In this document: in pieces, positions 55,233 to 64,000 of the stretch
Position numbering within the stretch: position 1 is the first letter of the stretch
How the letters are laid out: the number at the start of each line of letters is the position of its first letter
From: Burkholderia sp. Bp9142
GTDB lineage: Bacteria; Pseudomonadota; Gammaproteobacteria; Burkholderiales; Burkholderiaceae
NCBI RefSeq assembly: GCF_003853415.1
Contig: NZ_QTPP01000008.1
Location: 1 to 64,000 of the forward strand
DNA length: 64,000 nucleotides
Reading direction: 5' to 3'
Translations under genes and position numbers: made by a program
Notes under the pieces: model-generated
The model's input: the letters and a program-made list of their open reading frames with translations, nothing else
What the model was told of the DNA's origin: nothing
Database searches by the model: none

Positions 55233-55543
55233 CGGCCCCCCGCGGGCCCTGCACGCGGCCGTTCCGGCATGCCGTCGGCACGCATCCGCCGCACACGATC
55301 ATTGCCGCCTCACGCCGGGCTCCGGCGCATGAACCGCGAGCGAATCCGGTCCCCTCGACTTCCGTCATCCGCACGCCTCATCGCCAGATAGTAGGCAACG
55401 CACGCGATCTTTGCGCAGGCATCGGCGGCTGCGCTACGCTCGTTCCGGCCTCATGTCGAGGCCGAAAATTTAAGCGCTTAAACCGCCGAGGCCCGCGATC
55501 TCGCGATCGATCGACCGGGCCCGACACTGGATGGAGGATGACA
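55233..55543. other. Regulatory gap upstream of the galactanase gene
   Basis: 311 bp with no gene. It contains an inverted repeat CGGCCTC-ATGTC-GAGGCCG (55446-55464) immediately followed by a perfect LacI-type palindrome (55469-55482). The galactanase promoter should lie in this stretch. Confidence 0.7.
55469..55482. promoter_or_regulatory. LacI/GalR-type operator upstream of the galactanase gene
   Basis: TTTAAGCGCTTAAA is a perfect 14-bp palindrome with a central CG, the hallmark of LacI/GalR-family operators. It lies 62 bp upstream of the GH53 ATG and directly follows a 7-bp inverted repeat. No LacI gene is in the window; the likely repressor lies beyond 64000 or elsewhere. Confidence 0.65.
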
Positions 55544-56704
55544 ATGAACAGACGATCGATGTTGCGCTGGAGTGTCTCGACCGCGGCGCTCGCATGCGTC
55601 GACCTGACCGGTGCGCTGCCGGCCGTCGCGCAAGGCGTCGCGCGCACCGCGGGCGGCGCGCCGTTCGCGATGGGCGCCGACGTGTCGACGCTGCCGGAGC
55701 TCGAGGCGCACGGCGCGCGGTACTTCGAGCGCGGGCAGCCGCGCGACTGCCTGAAGATCCTGCACGCGCATGGCGTCGACTCGATCCGCATCAAGGTCTG
55801 GAACGATCCCGGCAATCCGGACTTCTTCCCCGCGAACCAGAGCGCCGCGACCGGCTACAACGATGCGGCCCATGTCGTTGCACTCGCGAAACGCGCGGCC
55901 GCGCTCGGCATGCGCATCCTGATCGACTTCCACTACAGCGACTGGTGGGCCGATCCCGGCAAGCAATACCCGCCGCACGCGTGGGCCGGCAAGAATCTCG
56001 CCGACACCTGCGCGCTGTTGTCGGCCTATACGACCGACGTGCTGCGCCAGCTGCAGCGCGCCGGCGTGCGGCCCGAGTGGGTGCAGATCGGCAACGAGAT
56101 CACGGGCGGCATGCTGTGGCCGCTCGGCCGCTACGACCAGTGGGACAACCTCGCGCAGCTGCTGAAGACGGGCCGCGATGCGGTGAAGGCCGTCGATCCG
56201 CGCATCAAGGTGATGCTGCATATCGACAGCGGCGGCGACAACGCGAAAAGCCGCTGGTGGTTCGACAGCGCGACGCAGCGCGGCGTCGCATTCGACGTGA
56301 TCGGCCTGTCGTATTACCCGCAGTGGCAAGGCTCGCTCGACGACCTGCGCAACAACGCGAACGACCTCGCGGTGCGTTACGACAAGGAGCTGATCGTCGT
56401 CGAGACCGCGTATCCGTGGACCACCAGCGACGGCGACTCGGAACCGAACGCGATGACGAACACCGGCTCGACCCCGTTCCCGCCGTCGCCTGCCGGCCAG
56501 GCGCAGTTCCTCGCGGCGGTCGTCGATATCGTGAAGGGTGTGCCCGGCAAGCGCGGCAAGGGCGTGTTCTGGTGGGAGCCGGAATGGATCCCGACGCCGG
56601 GTGTCGGCTGGAAGGTCGGCGCAGGCGATCAGTGGGACAACAACACGCTGTTCGACTTCCACGGCAATGCGCTGTCGTCGCTCGACGCGTACCGCCGGCG
56701 CTGA
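55544..56704 (+). CDS. Secreted arabinogalactan endo-beta-1,4-galactanase (GH53)
   Basis: 386 residues. A signal peptide (NRRSMLRWSVSTAALACVD, about 1-30) precedes a GH53 (beta/alpha)8 barrel. The acid/base is E185 (WVQIGNEITGGMLWP) and the nucleophile E287 (LIVVETAYPWT), both in the strict family context. It cuts beta-1,4-galactan side chains of pectin outside the cytoplasm. GGAGG lies 6 nt before the chosen ATG. Products would be galacto-oligosaccharides for the ABC importer and the GH42 enzyme on the opposite strand. Confidence 0.95.
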   Translation: MNRRSMLRWSVSTAALACVDLTGALPAVAQGVARTAGGAPFAMGADVSTLPELEAHGARYFERGQPRDCLKILHAHGVDSIRIKVWNDPGNPDFFPANQSAATGYNDAAHVVALAKRAAALGMRILIDFHYSDWWADPGKQYPPHAWAGKNLADTCALLSAYTTDVLRQLQRAGVRPEWVQIGNEITGGMLWPLGRYDQWDNLAQLLKTGRDAVKAVDPRIKVMLHIDSGGDNAKSRWWFDSATQRGVAFDVIGLSYYPQWQGSLDDLRNNANDLAVRYDKELIVVETAYPWTTSDGDSEPNAMTNTGSTPFPPSPAGQAQFLAAVVDIVKGVPGKRGKGVFWWEPEWIPTPGVGWKVGAGDQWDNNTLFDFHGNALSSLDAYRRR

Positions 56705-56755
56705 CCCATCCCGGCATCACGCCATCACGGCATCACCGCACCGGCGCATCCCGCG

Positions 56756-58051
56756 TCAGTGCGGTGTATCGAAGCGGCGTCGGGCAGACGCCGTCGTGCC
56801 GCTTGCATCACGCGCACCGCCCCGCTCGCCGCGCGCGTCCCGGGCGAGCAGCGCGAATGCGACGAGCGCAAGCCCGCAGCACCCCGCGAACGTCGCGCGA
56901 TAGCCGAACAGGTCGACGCACGCGCCCGACAGCACGCCCGACGCGATCGAGCCGACACGCGCGGTGCTGAAGAACATCGCAGTCGCGGTGCCGGGGCGCG
57001 TGGGCATCAGGTCGCAGACGCGCGTCAACCCGAGGCACGACGTGATCGCGACCACGCAGGCGCTCAGCAGTTGCAGCGGCAGGATCATGCCCACCTGTGT
57101 CACCGCCGCGAGCCCGATGAAATACGCGGCATGCACGGCCGCGCACGCCGTCAGCCAGCGTGCCTTGTCGAGTCGCGTCGAACGGATGCCGAGCCACAGC
57201 ATCATCGGAATCTCGAGCAGCGCGGCAAGGCCCAGCGCGGCCGAGACATTCGTCGGTGTGCCGCCGAGTCCGCGCACGATGAACAGCGGCAGCACGATCA
57301 TCGTCGCGTTCGCGGCAAGCCCCATCAGCGTGAGCGCGACGAGGGTTCGCCGCACGGTCGCGCGCGACGCGACGACGACAGCCGCCGCATCGGCCGGCAG
57401 CGCCGCAGCGCGCTCGACCGCACTCACATGAACCGCCGCCGGCCTTTGTGCAGGCTCCGGAATCCGCGCGACGATCGCCGCGCACCCGACAAAGCCGGCG
57501 GACGCCGCTAGAAAGAGCCCCGTAAAGCCGCTCTGCGCGAGGATCAGCGCGCCGAGCGCGGGACCGAACACCCACGCAATCGACAGCATCGTGCGCAGCG
57601 CGGCCGACGCGAGCTCGCGCTGCGCATCGTCGTCGACCGGCAGCACCGCGCGGGCGAACGCAAAGATCTGCGACAGCGACACGGCGCCCGCGCCGAGCAG
57701 GATCGTGCCGGCCGCGATCACCGGCCCGTGCGCGCGCAGCACGCACAGCAGCGCGAAGCCGAGCGCGGCGGCCGCGAGCGATACGACGAGCAGCGGCCGG
57801 TGGCGGTCGCGGCGATCCGACCAACGCCCGGCCCAGGTGCTCGCGACGACACCGCTCGCCGCGATCAGCGTCATGAAGATGCCCGCGAGAAACGGCGACA
57901 TCCCCGCCGCCTCCACGCCGAACAGCGACAGGTATGGCGCGGTAAACGACATCGCGATGCCGAGCATCAGCGCCGCCGCGGACAGCGGCACGAAATGCGC
58001 GATCCCCGCGAGGCGCGCGAAATGCAACCGCGGCGACTGCAATGACCGCAT
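56756..58051 (-). CDS. MFS transporter, sugar-efflux (SetA-like) type
   Basis: 431 residues with 12 predicted membrane helices. The first half holds STWAGRWSDRRDRHRPLLVV, the conserved MFS loop 2-3 motif; the Arg-rich middle loop (~195-230) separates the two bundles. Resembles SetA/SotB sugar efflux pumps that relieve sugar or galactoside excess. Its ATG is 4 bp after the beta-galactosidase stop, so it is part of the galactan operon. Import cannot be excluded. Confidence 0.87.
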   Translation of the reverse strand: MRSLQSPRLHFARLAGIAHFVPLSAAALMLGIAMSFTAPYLSLFGVEAAGMSPFLAGIFMTLIAASGVVASTWAGRWSDRRDRHRPLLVVSLAAAALGFALLCVLRAHGPVIAAGTILLGAGAVSLSQIFAFARAVLPVDDDAQRELASAALRTMLSIAWVFGPALGALILAQSGFTGLFLAASAGFVGCAAIVARIPEPAQRPAAVHVSAVERAAALPADAAAVVVASRATVRRTLVALTLMGLAANATMIVLPLFIVRGLGGTPTNVSAALGLAALLEIPMMLWLGIRSTRLDKARWLTACAAVHAAYFIGLAAVTQVGMILPLQLLSACVVAITSCLGLTRVCDLMPTRPGTATAMFFSTARVGSIASGVLSGACVDLFGYRATFAGCCGLALVAFALLARDARGERGGARDASGTTASARRRFDTPH

Positions 58052-58055
58052 CGCG

Positions 58056-60026
58056 TCAGTCCGGCTCGACCCATGCGGCGACGTCGACCGCGCCGAGTCC
58101 GGGACCGCCGAGCACGAAGCGCGCACCGTCCGGCGCGGGCAGCGTGCACGGTGCGTCGCCGTAGTTGAACGCGAACACGACGCGCCCGCGCCGGCGCAAG
58201 CGCACGCCGTCCGGCAGCGCGCGCACCGGCAGTCCGGCCTCGCGCGCGCAGCGGCCGATGATCGCGCGCAACAGCGGGCGATCGAAGCAGGCGGTCGCCA
58301 TCGTCACCCGGCCGCGCCGCACGAGCGCGGGCACGCCGTCGTCGCATGCGGCGAGCACGTCGATACCGGCCGCCGATTCCGTATCGACGTGATCGCGCCA
58401 TGTCAGCGCATGGCCGTCGACGCCGTCGAACATGACGCGCGGCGCGAGCGACGGCCGCAGCGACTCGACCTGCCCGATCCGCACCGGCAGCACGTCGCGC
58501 AGCTTGCCCGGTGCGAGGCCCGGCACGATCGCGAAGTCCGCGGTGCGGGACCCCGTGCGCGGCCCGAACAACCAGTGTGCGTTCCCGCGCGCGGCTTGCG
58601 CGACGACGCGATCCGGCACGACCGGCAGCGTCGGCGCGACGACGAGCGCATAACGCGACACGTCGGCATCGGCCGCGACGATATCGACGTCGAGCCCCAG
58701 TTCACGCAGCGCGCGATACCAGTCGAACGCGTGCCGTTGATAGTCGAAGTCGGCGCCGTGCGGCTGAATCCGGATCATCCAGTCGGCCGTGTAATCGAAC
58801 AGCAGCGCGACGCGGGCCGGCTCGCGCGCGCCGGCGACGAGCGCGGGATCCAGCGCGGCCAGCTCGCGCGCGACGCGCGCCACTTCGTGGCCGCCCGGCG
58901 ACAGCCGGTCGTCCGGTGCATTGAGTCCCGAGTGCAGCTGCTCCTGCGCATGCGGATACTGCCGCCAGCGGAAGTACGACACGAGCTCCGCGCCATGCGC
59001 GAACGCTTCCCACGTCCACAGCCGCACCGCGCCGGCGTGCGGCACCGGGTTGTACGGCCCCCAGTTGACGGGTCCCGCCTGTTGCTCCATCACCCACATC
59101 CGGCCGTTGCCGACACCGCGATACAGGTCGTGCGAGAACGCGGACACGTCGGGATGCCCGGTGCGGGCCCAGCGCCGCTTGTCGGCTTCGTCGAGCGGCA
59201 GCACTTCGGTGCGCGGCACCGGGTAGCTGTCCCACGCGGCAACGTCGAGGCCGCCGCGCGCGAACGCGTAGTGATCGAACTCGGTGAAAAAACCCATGAA
59301 GTTGTGCAGCACGTCGCGCCCCGGCGCGTGCGGACGGATCGCCTCGACCTGCGCCGCATGAAACCGCGCGACCTCGTCGGACTGATAGCGCCGGAAGTCG
59401 AGCAGGTGCGCGGGATTCGCATCGGTCGGCGTATGGCGCGGCAGTTCGATTTCGTCGAAACCGCGATATTCCATGCTCCAGAACACGTTGCCCCACGCGC
59501 GGTTCAGCGCGCCGATATCGCCGTAGCACACCGCGAGCCACGCGCGAAAGCCGTCGCGCGCCGCACGCGTGTAGCTCGGCAGCGTGTTGTGGCAGCCGAG
59601 CTCGTTGTCGGTCTGCCATGCGATCACCGCCGGATGCGCGCCGTAGCGCCGCGCCATTGCGTCCGCGATGCGCACGCAGTGCTCGCGATACACGGGGTTC
59701 GCGATGTCGTAATGGCGCCGCGAGCCGAATTGCCACACGGCGCCGTCCGCGCCGACCGGCAGGATGTCCGGATGGCGATCGACGAGCCACTTCGGCGGTG
59801 CGGCGGTCGGCGTGCCGAGCACGATCTTCAACTGCCGGCCGGCGAGCGTATCGATCGCTTCGTCGAGCCACGCCCAGTCGTAGCGGCCGGGCTCCGGCTC
59901 CATCCGGCTCCACGCGAATTCGGCGATCCGCACGCGGGTCAGGCCCAGTTCGGCCATCCGCCGCGCATCGCGTTCCCATTGTTCGCGCGGCCAGTGTTCG
60001 GGGTAGTAGCAAACGCCGAGGTGCAT
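58056..60026 (-). CDS. Beta-galactosidase (GH42)
   Basis: 656 residues with no signal peptide, so cytoplasmic. The GH42 catalytic barrel has acid/base E142 (WQTDNELGCHN) and nucleophile E314 (VMEQQAGPVNW), followed by the trimerisation domain (~385-580) and a small beta domain. It splits galacto-oligosaccharides released by the galactanase. AAGGA precedes the ATG, 36 bp after the permease stop. Similar in role to GanA of Bacillus galactan loci. Confidence 0.95.
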   Translation of the reverse strand: MHLGVCYYPEHWPREQWERDARRMAELGLTRVRIAEFAWSRMEPEPGRYDWAWLDEAIDTLAGRQLKIVLGTPTAAPPKWLVDRHPDILPVGADGAVWQFGSRRHYDIANPVYREHCVRIADAMARRYGAHPAVIAWQTDNELGCHNTLPSYTRAARDGFRAWLAVCYGDIGALNRAWGNVFWSMEYRGFDEIELPRHTPTDANPAHLLDFRRYQSDEVARFHAAQVEAIRPHAPGRDVLHNFMGFFTEFDHYAFARGGLDVAAWDSYPVPRTEVLPLDEADKRRWARTGHPDVSAFSHDLYRGVGNGRMWVMEQQAGPVNWGPYNPVPHAGAVRLWTWEAFAHGAELVSYFRWRQYPHAQEQLHSGLNAPDDRLSPGGHEVARVARELAALDPALVAGAREPARVALLFDYTADWMIRIQPHGADFDYQRHAFDWYRALRELGLDVDIVAADADVSRYALVVAPTLPVVPDRVVAQAARGNAHWLFGPRTGSRTADFAIVPGLAPGKLRDVLPVRIGQVESLRPSLAPRVMFDGVDGHALTWRDHVDTESAAGIDVLAACDDGVPALVRRGRVTMATACFDRPLLRAIIGRCAREAGLPVRALPDGVRLRRRGRVVFAFNYGDAPCTLPAPDGARFVLGGPGLGAVDVAAWVEPD

Positions 60027-60062
60027 CGTGGATTCCTTGCAGAAGAAAGAGGATGGGACGGA

Positions 60063-60914
60063 TCAGCCCTTGGTCGCGCCGAACGTGAGCCCGGCGACGA
60101 AGTGCTTCTGCATCGCGAAGAACATCAGCACCGACGGCAGCGCGGCGAGCACCGAGCCGGCCGACACGATGTTCCAGGCGGTCGTCCACTGGCCCTTGAG
60201 CGCGGCGACGCCGACGGTGATCGGCGCCGCGTCGTCGCCTTGCGTGAGGCATAGCGCCCAGAAGTAGTCGTTCCACACGAACGTGAACACCAGGATCGCG
60301 AGCGCGGCGAGTGCCGGCCGCACGAGCGGCAGCACGACGCGCCAGTAGATCGACCACTCGGACGCGCCTTCGACGCGCGCGGCCTCGATCAGCTCGAACG
60401 GCAGCTCCCGGATGAAGTTGCGCAGGAACAGCGTGCAGAAGCCGGTCTGGAACGCGGTATGGAACAGCACGAGCGCCCACACGGTGTTGTAGAGGCCGAC
60501 GCCGAGCATGATCTGCCGCACCGGGATCATCAGGATCTGGATCGGCACGAAATTGCCGGCGACGAACAGCCCGAGCAGCACGAGATTGCCGCGGAACCGG
60601 TAGTTCGCGAGCGCGTGCCCCGCGAGCGACGCGAGCAGGATCGACGCGGCCACCGACGGCACCGTGATCAGGATGCTGTTCGCGAAGTAATGCAGCATCG
60701 GTGTCTGCGTGAGCGCGGCGCCGTAGTTCTCGAGCAGCGCGAACTGCTTCGGCCAGTCCCAGTAACGACCGGCCATGATCTCGTCGGTCGAGCGGATCGA
60801 CGTGACGAGCACCGCGAGCAGCGGCACGAGCCACAGCGCGAGCGCGCACGGCAGCGACAGCCGGTACAGCAGGCGGGCGGAACGTCCCCAGCGGGACACG
60901 GGCATCGGATACAT
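60063..60914 (-). CDS. Carbohydrate ABC permease, MalG/GanQ type (CUT1)
   Basis: 283 residues with six membrane helices. The EAA loop that docks the ATPase reads LIEAARVEGASEWSIYWRVVLP. Family hallmarks include NSILITVPSVAASILLASLAG and FVWNDYFWALCL. It forms the inner-membrane channel with the upstream permease. AAGGA 8 nt before the ATG at 60914; a downstream ATG at 60905 is less likely. Confidence 0.94.
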   Translation of the reverse strand: MYPMPVSRWGRSARLLYRLSLPCALALWLVPLLAVLVTSIRSTDEIMAGRYWDWPKQFALLENYGAALTQTPMLHYFANSILITVPSVAASILLASLAGHALANYRFRGNLVLLGLFVAGNFVPIQILMIPVRQIMLGVGLYNTVWALVLFHTAFQTGFCTLFLRNFIRELPFELIEAARVEGASEWSIYWRVVLPLVRPALAALAILVFTFVWNDYFWALCLTQGDDAAPITVGVAALKGQWTTAWNIVSAGSVLAALPSVLMFFAMQKHFVAGLTFGATKG

Positions 60915-60925
60915 GTTGGTGATCC

Positions 60926-61843
60926 TTACGATTCGACGCGCACCAGCTTGCGCAGTTGCCACACGATATAGACGAGCATGATCGCGAACAGCACGACCGC
61001 GATCGCGGCCGAATAGCCTTCGCGGTAGTACTTGATCGCCTGGTCGACCATGAAGTACGCGAGCACGGTCGAGCTGTCGAACGGGCCGCCGCCCGTCATC
61101 ACCGAGATCAGGTCGAAGCTGCGCAGCGCGCCGATCACGGTCAGCACCACCGCCATGAAGGTCGCGGGCCGCAACTGCGGCAGGATCACGTGCCACAGCA
61201 GCGTGAAGCCGCGCGCGCCTTCCATCCGCGCCGCCTCGACGATCTCGCCGTTGATGCCGGTGAGCCCGGTCAGATAGAGGATCATGCAGAACGGAATCTG
61301 CGGCCACAGCGCGGCGACGATCACGCCATAGGTCGCGTAGCGCGGATCGCCGAGCACCGGGATCCCGTGCCCGACGATCAGCTTCAGCAGCCCGAACGTC
61401 GGGTCGTAGAACCACGAGAACACCAGGCCGACCACGACGCCCGGCAGCACGAACGGCGCGAAGAACAGCGACTTCACGAGCCGGATCCCGAACACGTTCT
61501 GGTTCAGGTACAGCGCAAGCGCGAGGCCGAGCGGCGGCGCGGCGAGGAACAGCGCGAGCCACAGCACGTTGTTCTTCAGCGCGACGTAGAACGTATCGGA
61601 CTGCAGCAGCTCGCGATAATTGTCGAGCCCGGCATACGTCATCGGCGTCATCCCGTCCCAGTGATGGACACTCAGCCAGATGCTGCTGACGATCGGATAC
61701 AAGACGAACACGGTGAAGAGCGCGAATCCCGGCAGCACGAACAGCAGGGCCGCGCGGTTGCGCCGGCGCGCGAGCGACGCGCGCGCATGCCGCTGCTGGC
61801 CGGCTTCGCGGCGCACGGCGCTTTCGGACAGGCTGGTTGACAT
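60926..61843 (-). CDS. Carbohydrate ABC permease, MalF/GanP type (CUT1)
   Basis: 305 residues with six membrane helices and the EAA loop IVEAARMEGARGFTLLWHVILP. N-terminal basic stretch precedes helix 1 (AALLFVLPGFALFTVFVLYP). Partner of the MalG-type permease, whose gene starts 11 bp later. It has the short N-terminus of typical oligosaccharide permeases and lacks the long MalF insert of enterobacteria. Confidence 0.94.
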   Translation of the reverse strand: MSTSLSESAVRREAGQQRHARASLARRRNRAALLFVLPGFALFTVFVLYPIVSSIWLSVHHWDGMTPMTYAGLDNYRELLQSDTFYVALKNNVLWLALFLAAPPLGLALALYLNQNVFGIRLVKSLFFAPFVLPGVVVGLVFSWFYDPTFGLLKLIVGHGIPVLGDPRYATYGVIVAALWPQIPFCMILYLTGLTGINGEIVEAARMEGARGFTLLWHVILPQLRPATFMAVVLTVIGALRSFDLISVMTGGGPFDSSTVLAYFMVDQAIKYYREGYSAAIAVVLFAIMLVYIVWQLRKLVRVES

Positions 61844-61906
61844 GAGGTGACCTTCGACGAAGCGGACGAAGCGGACAAAAAAGGGCGTGACGGTGGCTAC
61901 GCAGCA

Positions 61907-61929
61907 CCGGACCGGCATGGCCGGCCCGG
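61907..61929 (-). terminator. Hairpin after the galactan binding-protein gene
   Basis: CCGG (61907-61910) with CCGG (61926-61929) and CCGGC (61912-61916) with GCCGG (61920-61924) form a nine-pair stem with one A-C mismatch and a 3-nt loop. It begins 10 nt past the binding-protein stop on the minus-strand message. Confidence 0.5.
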
Positions 61930-61939
61930 CCGCAGCGCG

Positions 61940-63178
61940 TTACTTCCGGTAGATGCGCTTGCGGGTCTGCTCGAGGCGCTGCAGGATCGCATCGAGCTGC
62001 GCCGGGTCGGACAGGAACTGCTGCATCGCCTTCATCCCCTCGTCGGCCATTTCCTTCGTCATGTCGCGATCGTAGAACTGCGCGATGCCGCCGGGCGTCG
62101 TCGCGAGCGTGCGGAAACCGATCCTCGAGATCGGGTCCTGCGGCTCGGGCGCCTTGTTGTTCGACGGCAGCTGCCCCATCCCCTTCGCGAACTCGCCGTT
62201 GATCGCCGGTTGCCCCATGAATGCGAGCAGGCGACGCGCATCCGTCTTGTTGTGCGCCTTCGCCGGGACGATCATCACGTTGACCGGGCCGTCCTCCGCA
62301 AGCGGCACCGACGCGTCGATCACCGGGAAGCGGAAGAAGCTGATCGGGTTGCGCGTCGCGCTCAGCAGGCCCGCCGAATACCAGGTGCCCATCAGCGTCA
62401 TCGCGGCCTGGCCGTTGACGATCAGCGGGCTGAGCGAATCGACGTCGTACGACAGCGCGTTGTCGATGAAATACTTGTCGTCGATCAGCTTCTTCCAGGC
62501 CGCGTACACGGCCCGCACGCGCGGGTCGGTATACGCGACGTCGCCGGCCATCAGCTTCTGGTGGAACGCGTAGCCGTTGATCCGCAGGTCCAAATAGTCG
62601 AACCACGCGGCCAGCGTCCACGCATCGCGCGCGGCCACCGCGATCGGCGCGATGCCGGCCGCCTTCAGCTTGCGGCACGCATCGAGAAACTGCGCCCAGT
62701 CCGCGGGCTCGCCATGAACGCCGGCCTTCTCGAACAGGTCCTTGCGGTAGAACAACCCATACGCGTCATAACCGAGCGGCAGGCTGTAGAGCTTGCCGCC
62801 ATAGGTCGACGACTGCTTCACGGCCGCATACGTGTCGTTCCAGCCGTTCTTCTGCCAGTCCGCGCTCAGGTCCTCGATCAGCCCGCGCTTCGCGAAATAC
62901 GCGAGCCGCTCGCCGTTGTTCCAGCTCAGCACATCGGGCGGATCCGTCGCGAGCCAGCCGGACATCTGCACCTTGTACGCCTCCTCGCCGACGTAGCTGA
63001 CCTTCAGGTCGATGTCCGGATTCGCCTTGTGGAACTGGTCGAACACCGCTTGCCACGTCGCGCGCTGGTTGCCGCGCGCGGCGACGTTCACCTTGAGCGT
63101 GCCCGCGTCGGCCGTTCCCGCGGCGAACGCCGCGGCAGTCGTCAGGGCAAGCAGCAGTCGGCTCGCACGAAGTCTCAT
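61940..63178 (-). CDS. Carbohydrate ABC substrate-binding protein (family 1)
   Basis: 412 residues. A Sec signal peptide (LRASRLLLALTTAAAFAAG, cut near TADAG) leads into an SBP_bac_1 fold (AVFDQFHKANPDIDLKVSYV, DVLSWNNGERLAYFAKRGLI, YSLPLGYDAYGLFYRKDLFE). It should bind galacto-oligosaccharides, judged from adjoining galactanase and beta-galactosidase genes. AGGAG precedes the ATG. Confidence 0.93.
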   Translation of the reverse strand: MRLRASRLLLALTTAAAFAAGTADAGTLKVNVAARGNQRATWQAVFDQFHKANPDIDLKVSYVGEEAYKVQMSGWLATDPPDVLSWNNGERLAYFAKRGLIEDLSADWQKNGWNDTYAAVKQSSTYGGKLYSLPLGYDAYGLFYRKDLFEKAGVHGEPADWAQFLDACRKLKAAGIAPIAVAARDAWTLAAWFDYLDLRINGYAFHQKLMAGDVAYTDPRVRAVYAAWKKLIDDKYFIDNALSYDVDSLSPLIVNGQAAMTLMGTWYSAGLLSATRNPISFFRFPVIDASVPLAEDGPVNVMIVPAKAHNKTDARRLLAFMGQPAINGEFAKGMGQLPSNNKAPEPQDPISRIGFRTLATTPGGIAQFYDRDMTKEMADEGMKAMQQFLSDPAQLDAILQRLEQTRKRIYRK

Positions 63179-63241
63179 CGTTGTCTCCTGGTATGGATGT
63201 AATGGGTGCCGCGCCGCGCGCGGCGGATCGGCGCCGCGCCG

Positions 63242-64000
63242 CTATGCGAACGCCGCTTCGGCGTGGATGGCCGGCAATGCGATGCCGGCTTCGTCGAACA
63301 AGTGGCAGCACGATGGCGGCACGCGGAACGCATGACGCTCGCCGCGCCGCAGCGCGGCCTGGCCCGGCAGTTTCGCGAGCAGCGGCACGCCGCCGGGCTG
63401 GTCGAGATGCACGTACGCGGCTTCGCCGAGCTGCTCGACGAGCGCGACGTCGCGCACGATCGCCGGCCACTCCGCATCGCCGGACGCCGCGACCGTCAGA
63501 TGCTCGGGACGAATCCCGAGCGTCACGCGCGCGCCGGTGCCGACGTGGCGCGGCAACGGGCGATCGCGCAACGTCAGCGTTTCGCCGGTCCCGTCCAGGC
63601 GCAGCCGGCAGCCGTGCGCATCGCCTGCTTCGACGACCGCCGGCAGGAAGTTCATCCGCGGCGAGCCGATGAAGCCCGCGACGAAGCGGTTGGCCGGCCG
63701 GTGATACAGCTCGAGCGGCGCACCGGCCTGCGCGATGCTGCCGAAGCGCGCGACGTCGTCGCCCGCGTGCAGCAGCACGATCCGGTCGGCCAGCGTCATC
63801 GCCTCGATCTGGTCGTGCGTCACGTAGACGGAGCTCGACTGCGTAAAGCGTGCGTGCAGGCGGGCGATCTCGACGCGCGTCTGGCCGCGCAGCGTCGCAT
63901 CCAGATTCGACAGCGGCTCGTCGAACAGGAACACACGCGGCTCGCGCACGATCGCACGGCCGATCGCGACGCGCTGCCGCTGGCCGCCCGACAGCGCCTT
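63242..64000 (-). CDS. Carbohydrate ABC transporter ATPase, MsmX/UgpC type (5' end outside window)
   Basis: The 3' 252 codons are visible; the start lies beyond 64000. The signature [19 protein letters not shown] and Walker [16 protein letters not shown] are present, then the H-loop [16 protein letters not shown] and a C-terminal TOBE regulatory domain ([12 protein letters not shown]). It energises the CUT1 importer encoded just downstream. Walker A would be in the missing part. Confidence 0.93.
   Translation of the reverse strand, partial: KALSGGQRQRVAIGRAIVREPRVFLFDEPLSNLDATLRGQTRVEIARLHARFTQSSSVYVTHDQIEAMTLADRIVLLHAGDDVARFGSIAQAGAPLELYHRPANRFVAGFIGSPRMNFLPAVVEAGDAHGCRLRLDGTGETLTLRDRPLPRHVGTGARVTLGIRPEHLTVAASGDAEWPAIVRDVALVEQLGEAAYVHLDQPGGVPLLAKLPGQAALRRGERHAFRVPPSCCHLFDEAGIALPAIHAEAAFA

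Overview
The window is very G+C-rich and has the codon use, gene families and gene order of a Burkholderia genome. It is most likely from the B. cepacia complex or a close plant- or soil-associated relative, and probably from a secondary chromosome, since the content is accessory and catabolic with no rRNA, tRNA or ribosomal genes. The genus is inferred from gene families and not proven. No insertion sequence, prophage, CRISPR array or replication origin was seen.

Layout. (1) 1-9193, surface attachment: the 3' part of a giant adhesin with 84-residue Ig-like repeats, a TolC-type outer-membrane channel, and on the opposite strand a trimeric autotransporter adhesin. A 1-kb, partly AT-rich gap follows. 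(2) 10212-13256: an orphan response regulator with an AraC output domain, convergent with a TonB-dependent siderophore receptor. (3) 13499-17748: a secreted GH28 polygalacturonase and, divergent from it, an alginate-lyase-family lipoprotein with a LamG domain; palindromes lie between them. (4) 17797-39506, a catabolic block. On the minus strand are a peptide/opine-type ABC importer, two FAD amine or amino-acid oxidases, a bicupin, a small AraC regulator preceded by a 37-codon ORF, an aldehyde dehydrogenase and an M20 amidohydrolase. A chemoreceptor and a HAD dehalogenase follow. On the plus strand are a GNAT, a GhrA-type reductase, a putrescine-type class III aminotransferase, an Lrp regulator and a succinate-semialdehyde dehydrogenase. 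The enzymes suggest degradation of an N-substituted amine, polyamine or opine-like compound, but the substrate cannot be read from sequence. (5) 39711-45818: a dCache diguanylate cyclase, a PAP2 phosphatase lipoprotein, a 56-residue membrane protein, an aldo/keto reductase and a divergent LysR regulator. (6) 45883-55232: a complete xylose regulon, xylA-xylB-xylF-xylG-xylH divergent from xylR-galM. (7) 55544-64000: a beta-1,4-galactan locus with a secreted GH53 galactanase, a sugar MFS exporter, a GH42 beta-galactosidase and a CUT1 ABC importer whose ATPase runs off the end. A perfect LacI-type palindrome lies upstream of the galactanase.

Together, polygalacturonase, a second polysaccharide lyase, galactanase with beta-galactosidase and the xylose pathway describe use of plant cell-wall pectin and its side chains, next to attachment and motility functions. 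All three periplasmic binding-protein genes of the ABC operons (28864, 48709, 61940) are followed at once by a GC-rich hairpin, which looks like a shared way of setting expression within the operon.
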